From the NCBI RefSeq assembly GCF_001905735.1, contig NZ_LISW01000009.1:369263-433262 (forward strand): DNA of 64,000 bases. Reading direction: 5' to 3'. The translations under genes and the position numbers were made by a program. Position 1 is the first letter of the stretch, and the number at the start of each line of letters is the position of its first letter. Of the stretch, positions 50,254 through 58,636 are shown piece by piece. The notes below the pieces were generated by a model, which was not told the DNA's origin, did not search any database, and saw nothing but the letters and a program-made list of their open reading frames with translations. This DNA is from Streptomyces sp. CB01249. Lineage in GTDB: Bacteria > Actinomycetota > Actinomycetes > Streptomycetales > Streptomycetaceae.

Positions 50254-51077
50254 AGAAGCTGCCCATAGCCGTGGCGATCCCCACGAAGAACGAGGGGCTG
50301 AACATCGCGGAGGCCGTGCGGTCGGTCATCGACCACTTCGAGGCGGTGGTCGTCGTGGACTCGCACAGCTCCGACGACACGGCGAAGATCGCCGCCGAGT
50401 GCGGCGCCGAGGTCGTCCTGTACACCTGGGACGGCGGGCACCCCCGGAAGAAGCAGTGGTGCCTGGACCACGTGCGCACGGACCTGGACTGGATCCTGCT
50501 GCTCGACGGGGACGAGCGGCTGAGCCCCGCGCTGCTGGCCGAACTGCGGGGGATCTTCGCCGATCCGGACGCGCCGAAGCCCGCCGCGTACGACATCCCG
50601 CTCGGCTACTGGTTCTCCGGGAAGCGGCTGCGGCACGGCTACACCATCCGCAAACGCTCGCTGACCGACCGGACCCGCTGCCACTACCCGGAGGTCGGCG
50701 ATCTGGACGCGCCCGGCATCGGGGAGGTGGAGGGGCACTACCAGCCGGTCGCGCAGAGCACCGCGGCGCTGCGCCATCCGATCGAGCACCAGGACCTGGA
50801 CCCGGTGACCGCCTGGTTCGAGCGGCACAACCGCTACTCGGACTGGGAGGCGTGGCTCAACCACCATCCGGAGGTGAAGGAGCAGGTGCGCCGGGCCAAG
50901 TCGCGGCAGGGGCAGCTGTTCCACAAGGCACCGTTCAAACCGCTGATGTCCTTCGCCTACATGTACGTCTACCGGCGCGGGTTCCTCGACGGGCGCGCCG
51001 GGTTCGACTTCGCGCTGGCGATGAGCTTCTACCGCTGGCAGATCGCCCTCAAGTCGCGGGAGAGGCCCGCTTCTTGA
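50250..51077 (+). CDS. Family 2 glycosyltransferase
   Basis: 275 residues from ATG 50250, which overlaps the lipoprotein stop (ATGA). GT-A fold: PIAVAIPTKNEGLNIAEAVRS, VVVVDSHSSDDT, and the metal-binding DGDE at ILLLDGDERL. The central GYWFSGKRLRHGYTIRKRSL and HHPEV region resembles WaaE/KdtX-like enzymes. No membrane anchor beyond a C-terminal hydrophobic helix (FALAMSFYRWQIAL). It would add one sugar of the repeat unit. Its last 29 bases overlap the convergent GT4 gene. Confidence 0.87.
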   Translation: MKKLPIAVAIPTKNEGLNIAEAVRSVIDHFEAVVVVDSHSSDDTAKIAAECGAEVVLYTWDGGHPRKKQWCLDHVRTDLDWILLLDGDERLSPALLAELRGIFADPDAPKPAAYDIPLGYWFSGKRLRHGYTIRKRSLTDRTRCHYPEVGDLDAPGIGEVEGHYQPVAQSTAALRHPIEHQDLDPVTAWFERHNRYSDWEAWLNHHPEVKEQVRRAKSRQGQLFHKAPFKPLMSFAYMYVYRRGFLDGRAGFDFALAMSFYRWQIALKSRERPAS

Positions 51078-52239
51078 CTTCTTCGCTCCTCCGGCGGACC
51101 ACGTCCTCGTAGGTCCGCCGGAGGGTGCGGGTGACGACCTCGATGGTGAAGTGCTCGTTGACCAGCTCCCAGGCGGCCTTCCCGGCAACCGCGTTGGCGT
51201 CCGGTTCGAGCAGTTCCAGGACCGCCCGCGCGACCTTGTCCGCGTTGGCGGCGTCCTCGCCGACCCGGCTGTCGATGACCCGGCCCGCCCCGGCCCGCGC
51301 CACATCGGGCCCGAGTCCGCAGGTGCGGGTGATGACGGCCGGGGTGCCGACGGACATCGCCTCCAGGACCGAGACGCCCAGGGGCTCCTCGATGGACGGC
51401 AGGACATACACATCGGCCTCGCGGCCGGCCGCCAGCACCTCCTCGTGGCCGAGGGGTCCCACATGGTCGAGCGAGTCCGTCACGCCGAGGCGGCGGGCCA
51501 GTGCGAGGGTGCCGGGCAGGGCGCCGGTGTCCGGTCCCGCGAGGACGAAGCGGGCGTCGGGGTGCTCGGCCAGGACGGCGGGCATCGCGGCGACGAAGTC
51601 CTCGGGGCGCTTGCGCTCCTGGATGCGGGCGAGGAACAGCACGGTGGGCGGGCGGCCGGGCTCACGGGCCGGTTTGAACGGCTGCGGGCGCACCCCGTTG
51701 ACCAGGCGCACGGTCCGGGTGAGCGGCACGGGGGCGGCGACGGCGTTGACGTCGACGCGCTCGGCCTCGGTGAGGTGCAGCACCGCGTCGGCGCCGCGCA
51801 GCACCCGGCGGACGCCGAGGAGGTCGGTGAGCTGGGCGACGCGCTTCTCGGTCGGGTCGACCATGCCGTGGGTCTGGACGACCAGGGGGGTGCCGGAGGC
51901 CAGGGCGAGGAGGGCGGCGGGCAGGGTGACCAGGTCGCGCATCAGGTGGACGTGGACGAGGTCGGCGCCGCGCATCATGCGGTGGGCGGTCCGCAGCAGG
52001 GCGGCGGAGGTGATCCCGCTGACCTCGAACACCGGCAGCAGGTGGCGGGCCTGGAAGAGGTGGACGGGGACGCCCTCCACCTCGCGCGGCAGGGGCCCGT
52101 CGAAGCCGTCGCCGAGCGCCATGATCCGCGCGTCGTCGCCCCCGACCCGCTGGACCTTCGAGAGGTTCAGCGCCACCCGGGTCGGACCGCCGAAGGCGTG
52201 GTCCGGGGTGTGCAGCGTGACGATGTGCAGGATCTTCAC
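51049..52239 (-). CDS. Family 1/GT4 glycosyltransferase
   Basis: 396 residues. GT-B fold: the N-terminal HTPDHAFGGPTRVALNLSKV acceptor side, and the C-terminal donor side with VLFLARIQERKRPEDFVAAM, RFVLAGPDTG and the retaining E-x7-E motif EEPLGVSVLEAM. Likely transfers a sugar from a nucleotide donor in the cytoplasm to the growing lipid-linked unit. ATG 52239 with GGGGACC upstream. The 3' end runs into the convergent GT2 gene. Confidence 0.88.
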   Translation of the reverse strand: MKILHIVTLHTPDHAFGGPTRVALNLSKVQRVGGDDARIMALGDGFDGPLPREVEGVPVHLFQARHLLPVFEVSGITSAALLRTAHRMMRGADLVHVHLMRDLVTLPAALLALASGTPLVVQTHGMVDPTEKRVAQLTDLLGVRRVLRGADAVLHLTEAERVDVNAVAAPVPLTRTVRLVNGVRPQPFKPAREPGRPPTVLFLARIQERKRPEDFVAAMPAVLAEHPDARFVLAGPDTGALPGTLALARRLGVTDSLDHVGPLGHEEVLAAGREADVYVLPSIEEPLGVSVLEAMSVGTPAVITRTCGLGPDVARAGAGRVIDSRVGEDAANADKVARAVLELLEPDANAVAGKAAWELVNEHFTIEVVTRTLRRTYEDVVRRRSEEVKKRASPAT

Positions 52240-52352
52240 CAGGGTCCCCCTCGCCCTCGTCCGGCCCTGCCCAGACTAGTCGTCACATCTCCTCACGTGT
52301 GGTGATTCGTTAATGTGTAGCCACACAACCGCGCTTCGGGGACGGGGAGTTG

Positions 52353-53822
52353 ATGGCATCCGTGCACGAGGGCACAACCTCCGCGCCCGCCCGCCCGCTG
52401 TCCTGGGCGATGCTGTCGCGGGCGCTGGCCGTGCCGCTGATCCTCGGCCTGGTGTGCTTCCTGCCCGCGCTGATCGCCGCCCAGCCCGGGACCGGGGTGC
52501 GGGACACCGCGTACTGGTTGCAGCTCGTCCTGACCTGTTACGCGGGGGCGCGGCTCGCGACGATGATCCTGTCCACGCGGCGGCGGCTCCTCCAGGGCGT
52601 CTTCTGGATGTTCGTGTACATCGCGATGGGGGTGGCGCCGTTCGCGCAGGTGGTCATCGGCCAGACGCCGACGCCCGCGGTCGGGCCGCGCGCCGATCTG
52701 GTGACCGCCGTCGCGCTGGTCCTTGTGGGGTGCGCGGCCTTCGACCTCGGGGCGCTGCTGGCGTCGCGGCGCCCGCTGCGCCGCCGTCGCACGGCGCGCG
52801 GGGACGGGCACGGCGCCACCGCGCACCCGGTGCGGCTGCGGCTGCTGGTGCTGGTGGCGTTCGCGGCGAGCGGGTACTACGTGCTGAAGCTGGGCGGGCC
52901 CGCGGTCTTCTTCTCCAGCAGGCAGGAGATCAGCGCCTCGGTCGCCGAGAGCGGGGTGGCGTCGGGCGAGTCCAATGTGGGCTCGGCCTTCCTGAAGGGC
53001 TTCGGCACGGTCCCGGCGCTGCTGGCGCTGCTGTTCTACACGCGCAGGCTGGTGACCTCGCGCCGGGCCAGGCGCGCACCGTCGACCGTGCTGGTCTGGT
53101 GCGGTCTCGCGGCCGTGAACCTGGTCGTGAACAACCCTGTCTCCAACGCCCGTTACTGGTTCCTGACGGTGCTGGTCTCGCTGCTGTTCACGGCGTTCCC
53201 GTGCAGTGCGGCGATGTACCGGTCGGTGCTGGCGCTCGGGGTGATCGGGGCGCTGGTGCTGTTCCCGTACGCCGACCGGTTCCGGTACGACGACGAGGGG
53301 TACCGGCCGGTCCAGTCGTCGTCGGTGTTCGAGCCGCTGGCCACCAAGGACTACGACCAGACGGTGATGTTCGCCAACACCGTCACCTGGGTCGGCACCC
53401 GGGGGCACACCTACGGGCGGCAGCTGGCGGGGTCCGCGTTCTTTTTCGTGCCGAGGGCGGCGTGGAGCGGGAAGCCGGAGGACACCGGGGTGCGCGTCGG
53501 GCAGTGGATGGGGATGAACATGACCAACCTCTCCGCGCCGCTGTGGACGGAGCTGTGGGTCGACTTCGGGGCGGTGGGCCTGGTCGGCGGGCTGGCGCTG
53601 ACGGGGTACGGGGCCGCGCGCACCGACCGGCGTTACGCGCGGGCGGTCTCGCGCGACGGGCCGGGTCCGGGCAGTGTGCTGGCCATCGCGGCGCCGCTGA
53701 TCGCCGGGTACACGTTCATCCTGCTGCGCGGCCCGTTGTTGCAGGCGGCGGGGAAGCTGGCGATCGCGGCCCTGTGCCTGGCACTGGTGACGAGCTTCAG
53801 GTCCGGGCGGCGTCCGCGCTGA
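52353..53822 (+). CDS. Wzy-like polysaccharide polymerase (multi-span membrane protein)
   Basis: 489 residues from ATG 52353 (TTG 52350 is in frame but sits on the RBS GGGGAG). Ten or more hydrophobic segments; a long outer loop (about residues 185-345) carries QEISASVAES, KDYDQTVMFANTVTW and NMTNLSAPLWTELWVDFG, as in O-antigen and repeat-unit polymerases. It probably joins repeat units on the outer face. Flanked by a GT4 (divergent) and by the flippase (convergent, 26-base overlap), consistent with a Wzx/Wzy pathway. Confidence 0.78.
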   Translation: MASVHEGTTSAPARPLSWAMLSRALAVPLILGLVCFLPALIAAQPGTGVRDTAYWLQLVLTCYAGARLATMILSTRRRLLQGVFWMFVYIAMGVAPFAQVVIGQTPTPAVGPRADLVTAVALVLVGCAAFDLGALLASRRPLRRRRTARGDGHGATAHPVRLRLLVLVAFAASGYYVLKLGGPAVFFSSRQEISASVAESGVASGESNVGSAFLKGFGTVPALLALLFYTRRLVTSRRARRAPSTVLVWCGLAAVNLVVNNPVSNARYWFLTVLVSLLFTAFPCSAAMYRSVLALGVIGALVLFPYADRFRYDDEGYRPVQSSSVFEPLATKDYDQTVMFANTVTWVGTRGHTYGRQLAGSAFFFVPRAAWSGKPEDTGVRVGQWMGMNMTNLSAPLWTELWVDFGAVGLVGGLALTGYGAARTDRRYARAVSRDGPGPGSVLAIAAPLIAGYTFILLRGPLLQAAGKLAIAALCLALVTSFRSGRRPR

Positions 53823-55035
53823 CCGGCGCCGGGTGCCGCGCGCCCGCCCGGGTCAGCCGGGCCACCCGGGTCCAGGTCGCGACGGCCTTGCAGACGGAGC
53901 CCAGGCACAGGCCCCAGGCGGCCCCGGTCACCCCGCCGAGCGCGTAACCCGTGGCGAGGAAGGCGACCGCGGCAAGCGAGAACACCACCTGGATCGAGAG
54001 CGTGGTGCGCGGGTCGAGGAGCCGGAGGGCCAGCAGTCCGCAGGTGCCGACGGCCATCGCCGCGTACTGGCTGCCGGTCGCCGGGAGGAGCGCCGCCGCC
54101 GTGGGCCAGGTGGCGCCGAGCAGATGGCGGCCGGCGGAGCCGGGCAGCAGGGCGAGGGCGGTGGCCCAGGCGGCGGCCGTCAGGGCCAGGACGGCGGCCA
54201 GCGCGGCGGTCGCGCGCACCCGGAGCCGGTCGGTCGCGAGCCGCCCGAGGAGCGGGGGGCCGAAGCCGGTGGCGGAGGTGAACAGGACGTTGAGCGGGCC
54301 GAAGAGCGTGGTGGCGCCGCGCAGGGCGCCGACGACGAGGGGGTTGCCGACGGCACCGAGCCCGAGCACGGAGAGCTGGGAGGTGGCGTTGCCGACGCCG
54401 AACTCGACCACGAACCTCCGGCCGAGGTGACCCTTCGCGAGCATCGGCCTCAGCTCCACCGGGGCGCCCGTGGTCCTGCGGTGCAGGGCGGCCGCCGAGA
54501 GCAGCAGCGCGGGGAGCGCCGAGAGCCCCCAGACGGCGACCAGCCGGGCGGCCGGCGCCCCGTGCGGCTGTACGGCCAGGGCGCCGATGACGCAGACCAG
54601 CCGGAGGGTGTCGGCGGTCAGGGCCAGATGCTGGGCGTGCAGGGTGGCGAAGGCGTACCGGGCGATGTCCTGCCCCAGCACCACCGGCAGCACCAGGCCC
54701 AGCGTCATCAGGGCCCGTGCCGTGGAGCCGGGCAGCAGGAGGCAGACGGCGGCGAGCAGGCCGCCGAGGGCGCTGGCGGCGAGCAGCGTGAAGCAGACGG
54801 CGGACCGGCAGGCGGACCGGGTGTCCTCGCCGCCGCCCCGGCGCAGCACCAGGGGCTGTCCCGTGAAGGCGCCGGAGACGCCGAGCAGGACGGTGAAGAC
54901 GAGGTAGACGGCGGAGAAGCGGGCGAAGCCGGACACGGTGGAGAGCCGGGCGGCGGCCACCAGCACCAGGATGTTGGTGAGGGCGGCCACCCCCTGGTCC
55001 GCGACCGAGCAGACGATCGCGGTCCGGGCTCTCAT
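53797..55035 (-). CDS. Wzx-like polysaccharide flippase
   Basis: 412 residues with twelve or so hydrophobic segments. The N-terminus ALTNILVLVAAARLSTVSGFARFSAVYLVF matches MATE/PST-type exporters, with the typical second repeat halfway. It should flip the undecaprenyl-linked repeat unit. ATG 55035 overlaps the stop of the Wzz-like gene by ATGA, so the chain-length and flippase genes are coupled. Its 3' end overlaps the polymerase gene on the opposite strand. Confidence 0.78.
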   Translation of the reverse strand: MRARTAIVCSVADQGVAALTNILVLVAAARLSTVSGFARFSAVYLVFTVLLGVSGAFTGQPLVLRRGGGEDTRSACRSAVCFTLLAASALGGLLAAVCLLLPGSTARALMTLGLVLPVVLGQDIARYAFATLHAQHLALTADTLRLVCVIGALAVQPHGAPAARLVAVWGLSALPALLLSAAALHRRTTGAPVELRPMLAKGHLGRRFVVEFGVGNATSQLSVLGLGAVGNPLVVGALRGATTLFGPLNVLFTSATGFGPPLLGRLATDRLRVRATAALAAVLALTAAAWATALALLPGSAGRHLLGATWPTAAALLPATGSQYAAMAVGTCGLLALRLLDPRTTLSIQVVFSLAAVAFLATGYALGGVTGAAWGLCLGSVCKAVATWTRVARLTRAGARHPAPVSADAART

Positions 55036-56765
55036 CGGTGTCCGGCGGCGCTGTTGCGACCGTCGCGTCCGTGACCGCCGTCCACGGTGCGCAGGCCCAG
55101 CGTCTCGGCGGGGTCGCCGGTGCGGCCCGTCACGTCGGGGTCGCCGTATCTGCCGCCCGGGGCGGCGGGTCCCTGACCGGCGGGCCGCTGCCCCGGCGCC
55201 CGGACGGCGCCGGACTTCCTGCGGGCCCTCCGGTCCAGCCGGCCGGAGCCGGGGTGGAGCAGGGTGCCGAGGACCGAGCCGCCCGCCGCGCCGATGACCT
55301 CGCGGATGCGTTCGAGGTCGCTGCGGTGCACCTCGCGCGGCCGGCAGACGATGACGACGTCCTCGACGCGGTCCACGAGGGCGACGGCGTCCGCGTACGA
55401 CAGGACGGGCGGGGCGAGCACGATGACGACCGCGCCGGGCCTGCCGCCCTCGGCGATGAGGCGGCTGACGGGGGCGGAGGTCAGGGCGCGCGGCACGTTG
55501 TCGGTGCGGCGGCCCGCGACCAGGGTGAAGGCGCCCGACCCCGGCACGTCGACGTTGGCCCGGCTGTCGGACGGCCAGCCGCGGTCCTGGCCGCCCGTCG
55601 CCCAGCGGGGGCTGCGGCCCGGGTGGGCGGCGCCGAGGTCACCGGCCAGGGAAGGGGTCCGCAGGTCGGCCTCGACCAGCAGGACGTCGCGGCCCATCTC
55701 TGCGAAGGCGGCGGCGAGGTTGGCGGCGGCGGCCCGCGCCATGTCGTTGTCGCCGCGGGGCGCGGTGACCAGGAGGCGGCGGCGTTCACCGAAGGACGGG
55801 TCGTAGGCGAGCCGGAAGGCGACCGCCCGGTACTCCTCGGCGAGCCTGCTGCCGGGGCGGCCGATCGCGAGCAGGGTGCCGGCGGTCGCGCGCTCCCTGG
55901 GCAGGGTGCCGAGCAGCGGGGCGCCCAGGGAGCGGACGAGCTCCCTGGTGGAGCGGACGGCCGGGTCGAAGACGAGGCGCACCCAGGACAGCAGCAGCCC
56001 GAGGGCGAGGCCGACGACACCGCCGAGTCCGAGGAGGAGCGGCAGTCCGGCCCCGGTGGGGTGCTGCGGGGCGACGGGCTTCTTGTTGAGGTAGCCGGGT
56101 GTGGTGTCCAGGGCGCGGAGTTCGGAGACCTTCTGGTTGAGCGCGGAGATGGCGACGATGAGGTTGGCGCGCGCGCTGGAGACGTCGTCGCCGACGCCGG
56201 TCTCCTGCTCGGCGAGCCGGTCGCGCTGCTCGGTGAGGGGTTTGAGCTGGGCGCGGTAGCCGTCGATCATGTTGTCGATGCTGTCCTCGGTGCGCTCCCG
56301 GCGTATCTCCAGGTAGGCCTCGGCGAGGGCTTGGGCCCGGGCCCTGGCCTGCTCGGGGGTGCGGCCGGTGTAGGCGAACTTGAGGACGAGGGTGTTGGGC
56401 GGGTTGGTGACCTGGAGCCCGGAGAGCAGGGCCCCGACCTCGACGGTGTCGCCCTGCTTGGCGAGGGTGCCGGCCGCGATGGTGCCGACCGCGTCGCTGA
56501 CGGCGGTCTGGCGTTCGGAGCCGATGTTGATGCCCTTGTCGGCGGAGGCCCCGGCGGCGAAGGGGTCGGAGGTGGCGGACCGTACGGACACCTCGCCGGT
56601 GGCCGCGTAGGTGTCCTCGCCGCTCAGGGCGAGCCAGCCGCTGCCGAGGAGGCCGAGGAGCACACCGGTGACGAGGAGGGCGCGGTAACGCAGGAGCTGG
56701 CGGAACTGGTCCCGGAGCAGGGCGGGTTCGTCCTGCTCGTCCAGGGAGCGGATCGGTTCGGTCAT
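55032..56765 (-). CDS. Wzz-like chain-length protein with a degenerate BY-kinase domain
   Basis: 577 residues. Wzz-like part: membrane segment at about 30-48, an outer coiled-coil domain (about 135-215, RAQALAEAYLEIRRERTEDS), and a second membrane segment at about 240-263. The cytoplasmic part is a P-loop-type domain like tyrosine autokinases. In it, the Walker A place (333-350, LVTAPRGDNDMARAAAANLA) has no GKS/GKT lysine, while Walker A' VLLVEADLR is kept. The C-terminal tail has only one tyrosine instead of the usual cluster. It therefore likely sets chain length without kinase activity. Coupled by ATGA to both flanking genes. Confidence 0.85.
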   Translation of the reverse strand: MTEPIRSLDEQDEPALLRDQFRQLLRYRALLVTGVLLGLLGSGWLALSGEDTYAATGEVSVRSATSDPFAAGASADKGINIGSERQTAVSDAVGTIAAGTLAKQGDTVEVGALLSGLQVTNPPNTLVLKFAYTGRTPEQARARAQALAEAYLEIRRERTEDSIDNMIDGYRAQLKPLTEQRDRLAEQETGVGDDVSSARANLIVAISALNQKVSELRALDTTPGYLNKKPVAPQHPTGAGLPLLLGLGGVVGLALGLLLSWVRLVFDPAVRSTRELVRSLGAPLLGTLPRERATAGTLLAIGRPGSRLAEEYRAVAFRLAYDPSFGERRRLLVTAPRGDNDMARAAAANLAAAFAEMGRDVLLVEADLRTPSLAGDLGAAHPGRSPRWATGGQDRGWPSDSRANVDVPGSGAFTLVAGRRTDNVPRALTSAPVSRLIAEGGRPGAVVIVLAPPVLSYADAVALVDRVEDVVIVCRPREVHRSDLERIREVIGAAGGSVLGTLLHPGSGRLDRRARRKSGAVRAPGQRPAGQGPAAPGGRYGDPDVTGRTGDPAETLGLRTVDGGHGRDGRNSAAGHR

Positions 56766-58024
56766 CGTCGTCGGCCTCCCCGGCCGTCCCGCAGGGCCTC
56801 GGTGAGCAGGGCGTCGAAGCGGGCCAGCGCCGCCTCCCGGCCCAGGTGGCCGGCCACGTAGCGCGGCCCGTTGGCGCCGAGCGCGTCGGCCTCGGCGGGT
56901 GACTCGACCAGTTTGCGTACGGCGCCGAGCACGGCGGCCGGGTCCTCGGGCGCGACGAGGAGCCCGGCCCCGGAGCGCCGCACCTCCTCGGCGGTGCCGC
57001 CCTCCTCGGCCACGGAGGCGACGACGGGGCGCCCCGACACGAAGTACGAGGTGAGCTTCGAGGGCACGCTCATGTCGAGCACCGAGGCGCGCTGGGTGAC
57101 GGCGAGGACGTCGGCGGCGGCCAGGACGTCGGTGAACTCCTCCGCACCGGCCGGGGGCAGGAAGTCGAGGTTGGGCAGCCCGGCGGCGCGGGCGCGCAGG
57201 TCCTCGCGCTGGTTGCCGTCGCCCATCAGGACGATCCGGATGTCGGGGGCGAGCCGGGCCGCGTCGACCAGGACCTCCAGGCCCTGTTTGAGCCCCATGT
57301 TGCCGGAGTGCAGGACGACCGGTGTGCCCTCGCGCCAGCCGAGCCGGGCCCTGGTCGCGGCGCGGTCGGCCGAAGGGGCCTGTACGTGGCTCCAGTTGGG
57401 CACGACGCGGATGCGGTCCGGGTCCACCCCGTAGGCGGTGACACGGGGGACGAAGGTCTCGTGGATGACGCCGACGAGCGTCGCGGCGCGCAGGGCGAAC
57501 CGCTCGGCCTTCGAGGCGAGGGCCGCCGCCCCGTCGCCGCCCCGGATGCCGCTCTGGGCCGCGGCGGCGCCCATCAGATCCTGGACGACGGGGAGGTAGG
57601 GCACCCGGTGGCGGCGGGCGAGGCGGGCGCCGATGACCCCTCCGGCGAGGCTGGGCATCTGGGAGACCACCGCGTCGGGCCGGATGCCGGGCGGGGCGAG
57701 GAGGCCGTGCGCCAGGACGCTCCCCTCGAATGCGGCTCTGCGCAGGGCGCTCTGGCGGGCCGGTACGTAGTGGCGCCTGCGGTGCACGGTGACGCCCGCG
57801 CGCCGCTCCTCGGTGCGCCAGACGCCCCGGTAGGCCGCGTCGGTCCGCCAGGCCGGGTAGTGCGGCATGCCCGTGAGCACATGCGTGTCGGCGCCGGACG
57901 CGGCCCAGTGCTCGGCGAGCTGGGCGGCGTACGGGCCGATGCCGGTCAGCTCCGGCGCGTAGTTCGTGGAGACCACCAGCAGGCGGCGCCGCTCGAACGG
58001 TCTGTGGTGCTCTTCGTCTGCCAT
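56762..58024 (-). CDS. GT4 glycosyltransferase (WcaI-like)
   Basis: 420 residues from ATG 58024 (MADEEHH), with GGAAGG upstream. GT-B fold: LLVVSTNYAPELTGIGPYAAQLAEHW is the WcaI-like N-terminus, followed by LPVVQDLMGAAAAQSG, VVPNWSHV, HSGNMGLKQGLEVLV and LDMSVPSKLTSYFVSGRPVVAS. Colanic acid WcaI transfers fucose or a related sugar; with GDP-fucose made by gmd and fcl, fucosyl transfer is a fair but unproven guess. It begins a minus-strand run of three coupled genes (this, the Wzz-like gene and the flippase). Divergent from the cytidylyltransferase. Confidence 0.85.
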   Translation of the reverse strand: MADEEHHRPFERRRLLVVSTNYAPELTGIGPYAAQLAEHWAASGADTHVLTGMPHYPAWRTDAAYRGVWRTEERRAGVTVHRRRHYVPARQSALRRAAFEGSVLAHGLLAPPGIRPDAVVSQMPSLAGGVIGARLARRHRVPYLPVVQDLMGAAAAQSGIRGGDGAAALASKAERFALRAATLVGVIHETFVPRVTAYGVDPDRIRVVPNWSHVQAPSADRAATRARLGWREGTPVVLHSGNMGLKQGLEVLVDAARLAPDIRIVLMGDGNQREDLRARAAGLPNLDFLPPAGAEEFTDVLAAADVLAVTQRASVLDMSVPSKLTSYFVSGRPVVASVAEEGGTAEEVRRSGAGLLVAPEDPAAVLGAVRKLVESPAEADALGANGPRYVAGHLGREAALARFDALLTEALRDGRGGRRR

Positions 58025-58189
58025 CGGACGATCGCCTTCCCCCCGGAGCCACCTGTGTTCCACCGACTGTGTCCACCGAGGAACAGCCCCAAAAGCGAGC
58101 TTATCCGTTCATGAGATGAGCAAGTGGTCTTCACAGTAAGGTCGTTGGACTATCGCGGACATCGCGTTCACCGTGGGGGGAGAGAACGG

Positions 58190-58636
58190 ATGGTGCACAG
58201 AGTCGGTTACGCGCCGGGGGTCTACGACCTGTTCCATGTGGGACACCTCAATATCCTTCGTCATGCGCGCAGCCAGTGCGACTACCTGGTGGCGGGGGTC
58301 GTCTCCGACGAGATGGCCACGCTCGCCAAGGGACACCGGCCGGTGATCCCGCTCCCGGAGCGGCTGGAGATCGTGCGGAGCGTGCGGTACGTGGACGCCG
58401 CCTTCGTGGAGACCGTGCCGGAGAAGGTCGAGACCTGGCAGCAGGTCAGGTTCGACGTCATCTTCAAGGGGGACGACTGGCGGGACACGGAGAAGGGCAG
58501 GAAGCTCGAACGCGACTTCGCCGAGGTGGGCGTGGAGGTCGTGTACTTCCCGTACACCGTGCACACCTCCAGCACCCAGTTGCGCCGGGCGCTGGACACG
58601 CTCGTCAGTGCGCCCGGAGCGCTTTCAGCTCCCTGA
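58190..58636 (+). CDS. Cytidylyltransferase-like nucleotidyltransferase (TagD-like)
   Basis: 148 residues from ATG 58190 (GGGGGGAG upstream). The HxGH motif is HVGH at 16-19, after GYAPGVYDLF, and the second motif is TVHTSSTQLRR (ISTT-like). VFKGDDW-like FKGDDWRDTEKG also matches glycerol-3-phosphate cytidylyltransferase and ethanolamine-phosphate cytidylyltransferase. It likely makes a CDP-activated polyol or amino-alcohol. The convergent CDP-alcohol transferase overlaps it by 32 bases, so the two probably act in sequence. Confidence 0.83.
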   Translation: MVHRVGYAPGVYDLFHVGHLNILRHARSQCDYLVAGVVSDEMATLAKGHRPVIPLPERLEIVRSVRYVDAAFVETVPEKVETWQQVRFDVIFKGDDWRDTEKGRKLERDFAEVGVEVVYFPYTVHTSSTQLRRALDTLVSAPGALSAP

